Assembly: GCA_030429205.1 (NCBI GenBank)
Contig: JAUICZ010000001.1
Span: 734,806 to 798,805 of the forward strand
Reading direction: 5' to 3'
From: Bacteroidia bacterium
GTDB taxonomy: Bacteria > Bacteroidota > Bacteroidia > Chitinophagales > Chitinophagaceae
Length of the DNA: 64,000 bases
Of the stretch, positions 9,395 through 19,022 are shown piece after piece. The stretch's first letter is position 1. Each line of letters starts with the position of its first letter. The notes under the pieces are model-generated. The model did no database searches. It was not told the origin of the DNA and saw nothing but the letters and a program-made list of their open reading frames with translations. The position numbers and the translations under genes are program-made.

Positions 9395-11896
9395 GTGAGT
9401 TATAGAGTTTTACTGACGTCAATTTTTATTCTGTTTTCAATAACTGTTTTTGCACAGGAAAGCCTTGTGAAGGGTACGTCTGTCAGCGGGCGTGTTGTAT
9501 ATAATAAAGGTAAAGAACCGGTAGCATACGCTACTATCACAATACTGGATGGCAACGAAAAGGTTTTAACCGGTGCTGTTACTGATGAAGATGGAAGCTT
9601 CAAAATATCTCCTGTTGCTTATGGTAACCTCACATTGCGTGTTAGCGGTATAGGCATTAAAGAAGAGCACAAGAGTAAAGTGCTGATCACCAAACAAAGC
9701 CCCACAAAAAAAGTAGGTACTATATATGTAGCACCTGCAACAAATGTACTGGAAGAAGCCAGTGTAGTTGGTCAGCGCCAGTTTATGGAGATGGGTATTG
9801 ACAAGAAAACATTTAATGTAGAACGTAATATCACATCTGCAGGCGGAAGCGCGACAGACGTATTACAGAACATACCTTCGGTAGATGTGGACGTAGATGG
9901 TGGTGTAAGCTTAAGAGGTAAAAGCAATGTAACAATATTAATAGATGGTAAACCTGCAACACTTTTGGGTGGAGATAATGCATCAGCATTACAAAGCCTG
10001 CCTGCTGCAAGTATAGATCAGATAGAAGTAGTCACCAACCCCTCTGCCAAGTACGACGCTACGGGTATGACGGGTATTATAAATATTGTTACAAAAAGAG
10101 ATAAACGCTTTGGGCTGAATGGAAATATCAGAGCAGGTGCGGGTACAAGAGATAAGTATAATGCAGGGTTGTCTCTAAACTTGAAAAACGAAAAATGGAA
10201 TATTTTTCTAAACAGCAACTTCAGACAAAACAGAAGATACCGTCAGATAACAACACAAAGAAGTAATAAATCTGATGCAGGGCGTACATACTCTTATGAA
10301 GATAATGTGCGCATACATAGCGGCTTCTTTAACTCACTTGGTGCTGAATACAGAATAGATTCGAATAATAGTATTACACTTACTCAGAACCTGAACAAAA
10401 TGCGTTGGGGCGGTAATGGTAACTCTATTTTTAACAGATTCCCTTCAGGTAATACTCTCTCTGCTCAAGAAGATAGAGACTTTGTTTGGGGTGGCGGACC
10501 ATACTCTTCTTCTACAACATTAGATTACAAGAGAAAATTAAAGAATAGAGATGGTGAGTTAACTGCCAGCACTACATATGTTTACTCCTGGCAGGAAAGA
10601 GTGCAGAAGTATGAAACACAATGGTATGATGCAAATAGAATACCTAACACAGGTTTCGTAATACAAGATGCTCCTGGCGATGGCACAAGAAACAGCTCCA
10701 ACTCACAGGTAGATTACTCGGCCAATCACTTTACTAAAAAAGGTAAGTTAGAGGCAGGCCTTAAGTCGCAGTTATTTTGGTTATCAAGTGAGAATAAGCC
10801 ATCTGCAGACTCAGGGTCAGGTCCGGTTATAGATAGTGTTTTATTAAATGGCTATGACTATACCCAACAAATATATGCAGCATATACCAGTTGGGGCGAT
10901 CAGATAGGTAAGCTTCGCTATCAGGCAGGTTTAAGAATGGAGTATGTGTACTACGAGGGAACAACAACCCAGGTAAAAGGTCAGGTGTATACTACTGAGT
11001 TTTTAAATTTATTCCCATCAGCATTTGTTTCTTACGAGCTACCAAAGCAACAAAGTGTTTACCTGAGTTATACCCGAAGAACAGACAGACCAAGATTCTG
11101 GCAACTTTTGCCATATGTAGACCTGTCTAATCCGCAAGATACCAATAAAGGAAACCCAGACCTTGTTCCTGAGTTTGTGCACAATTTAGAGTTGAGCTAT
11201 AACAAACTGTACGATAAAGGACACAACTTTATCATTAGTGGGTATTATCAATACACGCAAAATCTGATAGGTAGGTACACCTATTTCTACGAAGAAACAG
11301 GAAGGTCTTTTACACAGCGCAGAAACTTAAATGCCGGTGTTACATATGGTTTGGAGCTTACAGGTACTATGCAAATGGTAAAACGTATTTGGGATGTGAC
11401 ACTGAATACCAATTTATTCCAAAACAAGATTCTAGGTAGTAGTATAGACCCTACACTGGACAATAGTGGCTTTGGCTGGTTGGGTAAACTAAACACGAAT
11501 GTAAAACTACCTTGGAACTTCTCATTCCAGATCAACTATAATTACCGTAGCCCAAAGATATTATCGCAAGGTATTCGTAAAGATGCACAATGGGTAGATG
11601 TTGCGCTACGTAAGACTTTCTGGGATAGCAAAGCTAACATTGTGTTAAATGTATCAGACATCTTTAATACCCAGAAATTTACTACCGAGATAGATAATGC
11701 TAACTTTTTCTCTACTAATTATACTGACAGAGAAACCCGTATTGGTAACATCAACTTCTCGTATCGCTTTGGTGGAGGCGAAAAACGCGCCTTAAGTGGT
11801 AGAAACAGAAAAGGGAAAATAGAGGATCTGAAGCCCGATTTGAATAAGGATAGAGATCAGGTGAAAGATAGCGAAGATGGCGGTGGTGCTTATTAG
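9395..11896 (+). CDS. TonB-dependent outer-membrane receptor, carboxypeptidase-regulatory-like plus OMP_b-brl_3 type
   Basis: 833 aa. GTG start, because no in-frame ATG gives the signal peptide (residues 1-21, ending TVFAQ). Residues about 28-112 form a carboxypeptidase-regulatory-like beta-sandwich (VSGRVV, AYATITILDG, TDEDGSFKI). A plug-like region follows (about 130-235: SATDVLQNIPSVDVD, GVSLRGKSNVTILIDGKPA, IDQIEVVTNPSAKYDATGMTGIINIV), then a long beta-barrel with many aromatic/Tyr strands. This is typical of Bacteroidota importers or surface proteins for large ligands. No SusD-like partner is adjacent, so the substrate cannot be inferred. The C-terminus is a charged tail (KGKIEDLKPDLNKDRDQ) rather than the usual aromatic last strand. 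Confidence 0.88.
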   Translation: MSYRVLLTSIFILFSITVFAQESLVKGTSVSGRVVYNKGKEPVAYATITILDGNEKVLTGAVTDEDGSFKISPVAYGNLTLRVSGIGIKEEHKSKVLITKQSPTKKVGTIYVAPATNVLEEASVVGQRQFMEMGIDKKTFNVERNITSAGGSATDVLQNIPSVDVDVDGGVSLRGKSNVTILIDGKPATLLGGDNASALQSLPAASIDQIEVVTNPSAKYDATGMTGIINIVTKRDKRFGLNGNIRAGAGTRDKYNAGLSLNLKNEKWNIFLNSNFRQNRRYRQITTQRSNKSDAGRTYSYEDNVRIHSGFFNSLGAEYRIDSNNSITLTQNLNKMRWGGNGNSIFNRFPSGNTLSAQEDRDFVWGGGPYSSSTTLDYKRKLKNRDGELTASTTYVYSWQERVQKYETQWYDANRIPNTGFVIQDAPGDGTRNSSNSQVDYSANHFTKKGKLEAGLKSQLFWLSSENKPSADSGSGPVIDSVLLNGYDYTQQIYAAYTSWGDQIGKLRYQAGLRMEYVYYEGTTTQVKGQVYTTEFLNLFPSAFVSYELPKQQSVYLSYTRRTDRPRFWQLLPYVDLSNPQDTNKGNPDLVPEFVHNLELSYNKLYDKGHNFIISGYYQYTQNLIGRYTYFYEETGRSFTQRRNLNAGVTYGLELTGTMQMVKRIWDVTLNTNLFQNKILGSSIDPTLDNSGFGWLGKLNTNVKLPWNFSFQINYNYRSPKILSQGIRKDAQWVDVALRKTFWDSKANIVLNVSDIFNTQKFTTEIDNANFFSTNYTDRETRIGNINFSYRFGGGEKRALSGRNRKGKIEDLKPDLNKDRDQVKDSEDGGGAY

Positions 11897-11936
11897 TACT
11901 ACAAGAAGTAGAACGAAAAAGTTGTAAATTGTTCCC

Positions 11937-12692
11937 ATGAAAAAAATCTTCTCTATATCATTTATGGTATGTATGGCTTTAAGTTTCCAAAGCTGTGCAC
12001 AATCTTGGGGCGATATTTTGAACGCCGGTAAAAAAGTTATTAAAAACGGCGGTGCTACAGGTGGGGATGTAAATAGCCTTTCTAATTCAGAGATCATTGC
12101 AGGTTTAAAACAGGCATTGGAGATAGGGTCAAGAAATTCCAGTAACCAACTTCATGCTGTTAATGGATATTTCGGCAACCAGCTTATTAAGATAGCCATG
12201 CCGCCCGAAGCTCAAAAGATAGAAAGAACACTACGTTCACTAGGTTTTGGCAAGCAGGTAGATCAGGCTATACTTTCTATGAACCGTGCTGCAGAAGATG
12301 CTGCTGTTAAAGCCGCACCGATATTTGTAAATGCCATTAAAGGTATGACCATACAAGACGGGTTAGGAATATTAAAAGGTGGTAATGGCGCAGCAACCAG
12401 CTATTTAAAAGGCAGAACTACTGCTCAATTGACAAATGCTTTCCGTCCGGTGATCAACAATTCGTTGAATAAAGTAAATGCTACTAAGTACTGGACAGAC
12501 ATCATAAATATTTACAACAGACTACCAACAACATTTAATAAAGTAAATCCTGATCTTGCGGCTTATGTAACAGAAAGAGCATTGCATGGGTTGTTTGTAA
12601 CTGTAGAGCAGGAAGAAAACAAAATAAGGCAAAATCCTTCAGCTCGTGTAAACGATCTGTTGAGAAAAGTATTTGGCGCAAAAGGGCTGTAA
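11937..12692 (+). CDS. DUF4197 lipoprotein
   Basis: 251 aa. The N-terminus MKKIFSISFMVCMALSFQSC is a lipoprotein signal with lipobox FQSC. The remainder is mostly helical and matches my recollection of the DUF4197 family (LSNSEIIAGLKQALEIG near the start, AATSYLKGRTTAQLTNAFRPVI in the middle, and ALHGLFVTVEQEENKIRQNP near the end). The molecular function of the family is not established. It follows the receptor gene by 40 bases on the same strand and may be co-transcribed with it. Confidence 0.82.
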   Translation: MKKIFSISFMVCMALSFQSCAQSWGDILNAGKKVIKNGGATGGDVNSLSNSEIIAGLKQALEIGSRNSSNQLHAVNGYFGNQLIKIAMPPEAQKIERTLRSLGFGKQVDQAILSMNRAAEDAAVKAAPIFVNAIKGMTIQDGLGILKGGNGAATSYLKGRTTAQLTNAFRPVINNSLNKVNATKYWTDIINIYNRLPTTFNKVNPDLAAYVTERALHGLFVTVEQEENKIRQNPSARVNDLLRKVFGAKGL

Positions 12693-12743
12693 AGCATACT
12701 GCCGATGATTTTTTGACCGTTATAGAACTAAAAGTACTTGGCT

Positions 12744-14357
12744 ATGGAAAACCAACAGGAAAACAACCTAAGTAACTGGTGGGAAAACCTATCATTCGAT
12801 CATAAAGATCAGTACAATTTAAATGAAGAGGGAGATATTCTTCTAAACGCACTGGACGATTTTAAGGAACGTTCTGTAGGTAAAGTTGATACCACGAATG
12901 CGGATACTGTACTGAAGCTATTACAAGAAAAATATACAGAAGTAGCCGAAAAGCTGAACGAGCTGCTTACGGAATGGAATGCCGCAGACGACAAATCTTC
13001 GTTGATAGGTAAAGTATACCGACTGAAGGAGTATTTGCAGCATGCAAGTGCAATTGGTGATTTTCATAGCTTGTACCGAAAGGTTACAGAAATAGAAAAA
13101 GAGCTCAGCGAGATAATAGAGCAGAACTACGCTAAAAAGGTGACGCTCGTAGAGCAGGCAGAGCAGATGGTTGATAGTGAAGATTGGAAGGAGACTGCTG
13201 AAAAGATGAAGCACCTGACGGAAGACTGGAAAAACACAGGGCACATAGATAAAAAACGTAGCGACGAGCTATGGCAAAGGTTAGAAACAGCACGCGATAA
13301 GTTTTTCGAAAAGAAAAGAGAGCACCACGAGGATGTAGAAAAAGAAATGCTGCAGAACCTGGATCTTAAATTAGAATTGGTAGAGCTGGCAGAAAAATTA
13401 GCTGCATCAGAAGATTGGAAGAACACGACCAAATCTTTTAAAGAGTTGATGGAGAAATGGAAATCCATCGGCCGTACCATGCACGATAAAAACGAAGAAT
13501 TGTGGGAGAAGTTTATCGGAGCCAGCAATGCATTCTTCGAGAGAAAAAGAGCACACTTTGATGTTATACACAAAGAGCAGGAAGAAAATCTAAAAGCAAA
13601 AGAACTACTGGTTGAGCAAGCCGAAGCGATAAAGGATAGTGAAGATTGGAATGCCACAACTAAGCAGCAGACAGAGTTAATGGAGGCATGGAAAAAAATA
13701 GGCCGTGTACCTCGTGAGCAATCAGACGAAATATGGAATAAGTTTAATGCAGCCAGAGATCATTTCTTTGAAAGGAAGAGAGCACATGGTGAAGCATTTA
13801 AAATAGAGTTGGACGACAACTACGCACAAAAACTGGCCTTGCTGAAACGTGCAGAAGAGCTGCAAAGCTCAACCCAATGGAGAGAAACTACTACAGAGAT
13901 CAATGAGTTGATGGATGAGTGGAAGAAAATAGGCCCGGTTCCGCGTAAGCATAGTGATGAAATATGGAATAGGTTTATTGGTGCACGTAAAAAATTCTTT
14001 GAGCGTAAAGATGCCAATCGCGAAAAACGCAAAGCACAATACGAGAAAAAATCAAAAGAGAGAATATCGCAGACTGATAACTTTATAGATAAGTTAGCAG
14101 CAGAGCTAAAGGAAGAAGAGGAAAAACTGATTGATTTTAAAGAAGGGTTACAGAATATAACACCAGGGATGAAGAAGGAGAACGAGTTAAGAGAACACCT
14201 CACAAAACTCATCTCGCAAACGGAGAAGAAGGTAGAACACAAAAAAGAAAAGATAGAAGAGGCGAAGAAGCAATACGAAGAGCTTGTTGAAGCTGAAAAA
14301 GAGAAAGAAGCTAAGAAGCAACAGGCAGAAACAGACAGCGCCTCAAAAGAAGTTTAA
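12744..14357 (+). CDS. DUF349 repeat protein
   Basis: 537 aa from the ATG at 12744 (a TTG two codons upstream is ignored). It contains four consecutive helical DUF349 units of about 76 residues (starting near 128, 204, 280 and 356), each with the pattern SEDW, then ELMxxWKxIG, then SDEIWxxFxxAR, then FFERKRA. A long charged coiled coil follows (about 430-530). Proteins with DUF349 repeats are widespread in Bacteroidota, and their role is not settled. The protein is very rich in Glu and Lys and lacks a signal peptide, so it is probably cytoplasmic. The gene ends inside a strong bidirectional terminator. Confidence 0.85.
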   Translation: MENQQENNLSNWWENLSFDHKDQYNLNEEGDILLNALDDFKERSVGKVDTTNADTVLKLLQEKYTEVAEKLNELLTEWNAADDKSSLIGKVYRLKEYLQHASAIGDFHSLYRKVTEIEKELSEIIEQNYAKKVTLVEQAEQMVDSEDWKETAEKMKHLTEDWKNTGHIDKKRSDELWQRLETARDKFFEKKREHHEDVEKEMLQNLDLKLELVELAEKLAASEDWKNTTKSFKELMEKWKSIGRTMHDKNEELWEKFIGASNAFFERKRAHFDVIHKEQEENLKAKELLVEQAEAIKDSEDWNATTKQQTELMEAWKKIGRVPREQSDEIWNKFNAARDHFFERKRAHGEAFKIELDDNYAQKLALLKRAEELQSSTQWRETTTEINELMDEWKKIGPVPRKHSDEIWNRFIGARKKFFERKDANREKRKAQYEKKSKERISQTDNFIDKLAAELKEEEEKLIDFKEGLQNITPGMKKENELREHLTKLISQTEKKVEHKKEKIEEAKKQYEELVEAEKEKEAKKQQAETDSASKEV

Positions 14358-14397
14358 TAATAAAAGCCCCTTGATGATTCAAGGGGCTTTTATTATT
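14356..14397. terminator. Bidirectional intrinsic terminator
   Basis: A perfect 19-base inverted repeat (left arm 14356-14374, right arm 14379-14397, loop TGAT) with an A-rich left end and T-rich right end. It sits between the convergent DUF349 gene and the iscA-like gene and can stop transcription from both sides. Confidence 0.92.
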
Positions 14398-14410
14398 ACT
14401 GTTTAAAATT

Positions 14411-14737
14411 TTATACAGAGAAGCTTTCTCCGCAACCGCATGTTCTGCTGGCATTGGGGTTAATAAAGTGAAACCCTTTACCGTTTAACCCGTCAGAGAA
14501 ATCTAACGTAGTATCGCAGAGGTACAGAAAGCTTTTAAGGTCGGTCACCAGCTTAATGTCACCATCTTCAAATACCTGATCATTAGGCTGTTCCTCGTTG
14601 TCAAAGTCTAGCTTATAAGACAAGCCCGAACAACCGCCCCCTACTACACCTACACGCAGAAAGTATTCGCCGTTTAGTTCGGCTTCTGCTTTTAGCTGGT
14701 ATATCTTCTCTTTTGCTTTATCACTAATGGTTATCAT
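14411..14737 (-). CDS. iscA: Iron-sulfur cluster assembly protein, IscA/HesB type
   Basis: 108 aa A-type carrier that receives or delivers Fe-S clusters. It carries the three family cysteines, C36 in GGGCSGLSY plus C100 and C102 in RTCGCGESFSV. It is the last gene of a minus-strand operon iscS, iscU, iscA with short gaps (20 and 35 bases), which fixes the role. No regulator (IscR), chaperones (HscA/HscB) or ferredoxin gene accompanies it. Confidence 0.93.
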   Translation of the reverse strand: MITISDKAKEKIYQLKAEAELNGEYFLRVGVVGGGCSGLSYKLDFDNEEQPNDQVFEDGDIKLVTDLKSFLYLCDTTLDFSDGLNGKGFHFINPNASRTCGCGESFSV

Positions 14738-14772
14738 ACAAACTGTTTTATATGCAGGTTGCTACTTATCCC

Positions 14773-15189
14773 TTAATGTTTCTTTTCTTCAAGTTCTAAC
14801 GACTCTAAGCCATTCTTAACACGGTAGTCGTTGATAGCTGCTTTAATAGCATCTTCTGCCAAAACAGAACAGTGAATTTTTACCGGAGGTAAATTCAACT
14901 CCTCAACAATATCCATATTGTCGATAGCCAATGCCTGATCTACAGACTTGCCCTTCAACCATTCTGTAGCTAAAGAAGATGATGCAATAGCAGAACCACA
15001 ACCAAATGTTTTGAACTTAGCATCTTTAATAACGCCAGACTGTTCGTCTACTTCTATCTGTAAACGCATTACATCACCACACTCAGGAGCACCAACTAAA
15101 CCGGTACCAACTGATTTCTTTTCCTTATCCAGAGTTCCTACATTTTTTGGATTCTGGTAGTGGTCAATTACTTTATCTGAATATGCCAT
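14773..15189 (-). CDS. iscU: Fe-S cluster scaffold protein IscU
   Basis: 138 aa scaffold on which [2Fe-2S] clusters are assembled with sulfur from IscS. The ligands are visible: C37 and D39 (APECGDVM), C64 (TFGCGSAIASSS) and H106/C107 (KIHCSVLAEDA). The N-terminus YSDKVIDHYQNPKNVG is classic for the IscU branch. The chaperone-binding motif often written LPPVK is present at 100-104, so an HscA-type partner encoded elsewhere is likely. It lies between iscS and iscA. Confidence 0.96.
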   Translation of the reverse strand: MAYSDKVIDHYQNPKNVGTLDKEKKSVGTGLVGAPECGDVMRLQIEVDEQSGVIKDAKFKTFGCGSAIASSSLATEWLKGKSVDQALAIDNMDIVEELNLPPVKIHCSVLAEDAIKAAINDYRVKNGLESLELEEKKH

Positions 15190-15210
15190 AATTTCTTTTT
15201 TTATAGTTTT

Positions 15211-16431
15211 TTAGTGATGAGCCCATTCAATAGTATCAAGATCTATACCGTCTTTAAACATCTCCCAAAGAGGACTCATTTCTCTTAGTTTGATAACAGT
15301 GTCTTTAATTGCTTCAATGGTATAATCAATTTGCTCGTCTGTTGTAAAACGACCAAGTCCGAAGCGTAAAGAGCTATGTGCAAGATCGTCTCCAAGCCCT
15401 AGCGCTTTAAGCACGTAAGAAGGCTCTAAAGATGCTGAAGTACAGGCAGAACCACTTGAAAGTGCGATGTTCTTGTTAAAACCCATCATCAAACCTTCAC
15501 CCTCAACATATTTAAACGATACATTACAAACATGTGGTAAACGGTGTTCTACGCTACCATTTACATAAGCTTCTTCAAGCTCTAGTAAACCTTGCTCCAG
15601 TCTGTCGCGCATTACGCTTAAACGTGCAGCTTCCTCATCCATCTCGTTCATGCAAAGCTCACATGCCTTACCGAAACCTACAATGCCGGGCACATTCATA
15701 GTACCGCTGCGCATACCACGCTCGTGGCCACCGCCATCCATTTGGGCAGTTACTTTAACACGTGGGTTTTTACGACGTACGTATAATGCACCAACACCTT
15801 TTGGTCCGTACATTTTGTGTGCACTGAAAGCCATCATATCGATACCATCAGCCATCACATCTACAGGTATTTTACCTACAGCCTGTGTAGCATCTGTAAA
15901 TAACAGCACACCGTACTTTTTACATATCTCACTGATTTGGCGGATAGGCTGTATCACACCAATTTCGTTGTTACCATACATGATAGAAACAACAATGGTT
16001 TTATCTGTGATAGCCTCTTCCAGCTGTTTCAAATCAATTAATCCATCTGCACCTACAGGCAGGTAAGTTACCTCACCACCTAGTTTCTCAATATGCTTAC
16101 AAGTATCTAAAACTGCTTTGTGTTCTGTAGTACAAGTAATGATGTGATTACCTTTAGAAGCATACATTTCAAAAGCGCCTTTTAAAGCAAGGTTGTCAGC
16201 TTCTGTAGCTCCCGAAGTAAATATGATCTCTTTAGGATTTGCATTGATCAATTTTGCTACCTGCTCGCGGGCATAATCAACAGCTTCTTCAGCAACCCAT
16301 CCAAAAGGGTGGCTTCTGCTGGCAGCATTACCGAATTTCTCGGTAAAGTAAGGTACCATGGTTTCTACAACTCTCGGATCGCATGGAGTCGTAGCATTAT
16401 TATCCATGTAAATTGGCAGTTTTACACTCAT
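15211..16431 (-). CDS. iscS: Cysteine desulfurase IscS
   Basis: 406 aa PLP enzyme that converts cysteine to alanine and hands persulfide sulfur to IscU. The frame opens further upstream to 16506, but [16 protein letters not shown] from 16431 matches the family N-terminus. Key residues are H104 (TTEHKAV), D180 ([10 protein letters not shown]), K206, the Schiff-base lysine ([11 protein letters not shown]), and active-site C330 in the loop [14 protein letters not shown]. The length and C-terminal region fit the housekeeping IscS type rather than NifS or SufS. First gene of the isc operon. Confidence 0.96.
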   Translation of the reverse strand: MSVKLPIYMDNNATTPCDPRVVETMVPYFTEKFGNAASRSHPFGWVAEEAVDYAREQVAKLINANPKEIIFTSGATEADNLALKGAFEMYASKGNHIITCTTEHKAVLDTCKHIEKLGGEVTYLPVGADGLIDLKQLEEAITDKTIVVSIMYGNNEIGVIQPIRQISEICKKYGVLLFTDATQAVGKIPVDVMADGIDMMAFSAHKMYGPKGVGALYVRRKNPRVKVTAQMDGGGHERGMRSGTMNVPGIVGFGKACELCMNEMDEEAARLSVMRDRLEQGLLELEEAYVNGSVEHRLPHVCNVSFKYVEGEGLMMGFNKNIALSSGSACTSASLEPSYVLKALGLGDDLAHSSLRFGLGRFTTDEQIDYTIEAIKDTVIKLREMSPLWEMFKDGIDLDTIEWAHH

Positions 16432-16550
16432 ATTGCTATTTATACTAATTAAAGGATTGTTATACAAAGGTACATACAAAACACTGTTTTCACTCATTTT
16501 GTACATTGTAGCTGTAAATGAACCTATATTTAAAACTTATAAGATAAATT

Positions 16551-16952
16551 ATGCTAAAGATCGAGCATTTGGGTATTGCGGTAGACGAACTGGAAAAATC
16601 TATTCCGCTTTTTGAGCAGCTGTTAAATACACCTTGTTATAAAACAGAAGAAGTAGCTTCTGAAGGGGTGAATACGGCATTTTTTCAAGTAGGTGAAAAT
16701 AAAATAGAACTGCTACAGGCCACTACCCCTGATAGCCCTATCAGGAAGTACATAGATAAAAAGGGAGAGGGCATACATCATATAGCTTTTGAAGTAGATA
16801 ATATAGAAGCTGAGATGAAACGCTTAGCTGCTCTGGGTTTCCAGCTATTACACGAAACACCAAAGAAGGGTGCAGACAATAAAATTATCTGTTTTCTACA
16901 TCCTAAATCTACCAATAGTGTATTGATAGAGTTGTGTCAGGAAATACGCTAA
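16551..16952 (+). CDS. mce: Methylmalonyl-CoA epimerase
   Basis: 133 aa glyoxalase/VOC-fold metalloenzyme that interconverts (R)- and (S)-methylmalonyl-CoA on the propionate/succinate route. The motifs KIEHLGIAV (metal His), ENKIELLQ, GIHHIAFEV (metal His) and SNSVLIELCQ (metal Glu) are all in place and the length is standard. It is divergent from the isc operon. Its stop codon overlaps the stop of the convergent Wzz-like gene by 4 bases (CTAA). Confidence 0.92.
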   Translation: MLKIEHLGIAVDELEKSIPLFEQLLNTPCYKTEEVASEGVNTAFFQVGENKIELLQATTPDSPIRKYIDKKGEGIHHIAFEVDNIEAEMKRLAALGFQLLHETPKKGADNKIICFLHPKSTNSVLIELCQEIR

Positions 16953-17794
16953 GCTTCTTTATACCTTATTGCTGGTATCAATAAGTATAAGATGCCCAGG
17001 TATACTATAAATGATACTACAAAACTGATGAGTGTGACTAATACTGTAGAGTTTTTGCTGCTCACCGGTACAATGGCATCATCAATTACATAGATATTCA
17101 AAGGCATTTCTCTTTGCTTAACAAGTGCTTGTTTCTTTTTATACAAGTCGTAAGAAAGCTGGTATAAAGAGCTGATGGGGCTTTTTTCTGCTTCTTTAGA
17201 GCTTGATCGGGTATCGTATTTTCTTTTTAAAGAGTCCATCATTTGCAGCTGCTTTTCTATAAAAGCCAGCTCCTCTTCGGTCTCTTTGATCTTTAATTCT
17301 CTTTTGTCAATCAAAAACGAGTTGCCGTTTTCCAGGAAGTTAACGATGCCTTTCTGTATTGCAGGTATATATGTGGTATCGGTAACATATATGTTGACGA
17401 TAAAAGGAATACGGTCTGTGTTCATGTCTTCTGAAAGGTCTTCTCCCAGAATATTGGTTCCCTCAATGGCTTTCAAAGACTTGATGGCCCCGTCATCTAA
17501 ACCCAGTAGAGATCCTGCTTTTGTCTTGTTATCAATAAGCAGGGTATTAAGCTTTAAAAGGCGGTCTCCATATACTTTGCGCACCAACTCCTCGTACACA
17601 ACAGTAAACGAAGCATGATATGTATCTGATTTACGGCTGTTTAAGAAGATCATTGTGCCGGATATAACAACAAAGCACGCAGCAAGCAGCACAAAGTTTT
17701 TGCGCATATCGGCAAGTAGCCTGTGCAACATCCAAATAATGTATTCGTATATAGATTTTCTGTTCTGGCCCGCGTTCATATTATCAGAGGTCAT
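16949..17794 (-). CDS. Wzz-like polysaccharide chain-length determinant protein
   Basis: 281 aa with one membrane span near the N-terminus (about 35-52), a periplasmic region with coiled-coil helices (about 165-215) and a second span near the C-terminus (about 252-275). This is the Wzz/polysaccharide co-polymerase topology. The pre-TM2 segment (MPLNIYVIDDAIVPVSSKNST) resembles the conserved Pro-rich motif before TM2. No kinase domain is fused and no polysaccharide cluster surrounds it, so its assignment to a specific glycan is open. Confidence 0.7.
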   Translation of the reverse strand: MTSDNMNAGQNRKSIYEYIIWMLHRLLADMRKNFVLLAACFVVISGTMIFLNSRKSDTYHASFTVVYEELVRKVYGDRLLKLNTLLIDNKTKAGSLLGLDDGAIKSLKAIEGTNILGEDLSEDMNTDRIPFIVNIYVTDTTYIPAIQKGIVNFLENGNSFLIDKRELKIKETEEELAFIEKQLQMMDSLKRKYDTRSSSKEAEKSPISSLYQLSYDLYKKKQALVKQREMPLNIYVIDDAIVPVSSKNSTVLVTLISFVVSFIVYLGILYLLIPAIRYKEA

Positions 17795-17858
17795 AATGTT
17801 TCAAAAAAGAGGTATGGCGTAAAAATAGATAATTGTATATAGATTCTCTATGCTTTAG

Positions 17859-18968
17859 CTAAAACCAGTCCTTTCGTTTGAAGTATACAATCATAGCAAG
17901 AGGTATGGCAAACATTAAAAATACAGCCACATAAAATCCATCTTTTTGATGGGATAATGGAATAATGTCAAAATTCATTCCGAAAATACCACCGATAACC
18001 GTAGCCGGCGCCATAAGTACCGCCAGTAGTGTAAAAGCCTTCATTACCTCGTTCATTTTCAGGTTGATCTGGCTCATAGAAAGGTCTTGAAGGTTCATTA
18101 CCATGTCTCTGTGGTTCTCAATATATTCACCTGCGTGTGTAATGTGGTCCAGAATGTCTTTATAGTACTTTTCGTGTTCTTCTTCTAAAAGAGGGCTATC
18201 ACTGCGAATAAAGGATTGTATCATTTCCTTTACAGGATTTACAGCACGCCGCATGACCATCACCTCCCTTCTTAATATACTGATGCGGGCAAGGGTTGTT
18301 TGTTCTTTACGCTGTAGTAATAGTATGTCTTCCAGCTGTTCAATACGCGCGCTTATTTTTTCCAGTATACCAAAGTAGCGGTCTACTATAATATCAATTA
18401 AGCTGTAACACAAATAGTCTGCTGTGCCTCCCCTTACTCTTTTTCCTCCGCTCCGAATGCGCTCTCTTAACGGATCAAAAACATCCCTTCTGGGATCTTC
18501 CTGAAAAGAGATCACAAAACCTTCACCTAGTACTATACTTACCTGTTCTGTTTCTACTTCTTTGGTTTGATCGTTATAGTACATCATCGGCAGTAAACAG
18601 AAAATCACATTTTCTGAATCGTCCATTTTAGCACGTTGCCCAACACTTAAAATATCTTCTACATATAGGTGGTGTATCTTAAAATCGCTACTCAGCTTCT
18701 CAATCTCTGTTTTCTTTAAACCATCTACATTGATCCATGTTACCTTACCGCTGGTGATGTACGATTTACATTCGTCGTAAGAGATATTTTTTTTCTCTTC
18801 GTAAGTCTCTGCATCAAAATCAAAAACAGAATAAACCGGCTCTATTTCTAATACTCTGTCTTCCACCTCTTTTGCCGGGTTGAAGGATGTAAGTGGTCGC
18901 CTGATGCTTGCATTCCATGTCCATTCCGGTAGTAACTTGGCCAGCCCTCTTATTCTGTTTGTAGGCAT
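17859..18968 (-). CDS. corA: CorA family magnesium/cobalt channel
   Basis: 369 aa. A long cytoplasmic alpha/beta N-terminal domain and stalk helices are followed by two C-terminal membrane spans with the pore signature GMN (IFGMNFD) between them. The basic end (YFKRKDWF) matches the family. Conserved features such as WINVDGL, QEDPRRDVFDPLRERIR and DYLCYSLIDIIVDRYF are visible. CorA-type pentamers passively conduct Mg2+ (or Co2+/Ni2+). The ATG at 18968 is divergent from the cyclophilin gene, 54 bases away. Confidence 0.92.
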   Translation of the reverse strand: MPTNRIRGLAKLLPEWTWNASIRRPLTSFNPAKEVEDRVLEIEPVYSVFDFDAETYEEKKNISYDECKSYITSGKVTWINVDGLKKTEIEKLSSDFKIHHLYVEDILSVGQRAKMDDSENVIFCLLPMMYYNDQTKEVETEQVSIVLGEGFVISFQEDPRRDVFDPLRERIRSGGKRVRGGTADYLCYSLIDIIVDRYFGILEKISARIEQLEDILLLQRKEQTTLARISILRREVMVMRRAVNPVKEMIQSFIRSDSPLLEEEHEKYYKDILDHITHAGEYIENHRDMVMNLQDLSMSQINLKMNEVMKAFTLLAVLMAPATVIGGIFGMNFDIIPLSHQKDGFYVAVFLMFAIPLAMIVYFKRKDWF

Positions 18969-19022
18969 AAAAGTATTTTTACTTATGTTCGTATCTTAAA
19001 AATAACACTTAGCACAAAATTT

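Noticed and set aside
13130-14000. Tandem DNA repeat inside the DUF349 gene
   Set aside because: The repetition is at protein-domain level (about 76-residue units) with substantial DNA divergence; it is not a DNA satellite.
12809-14242. Several minus-strand open frames opposite the DUF349 gene
   Set aside because: They are serine- and phenylalanine-rich antisense shadows of Glu/Lys-rich coding sequence, with no start signals or family motifs.
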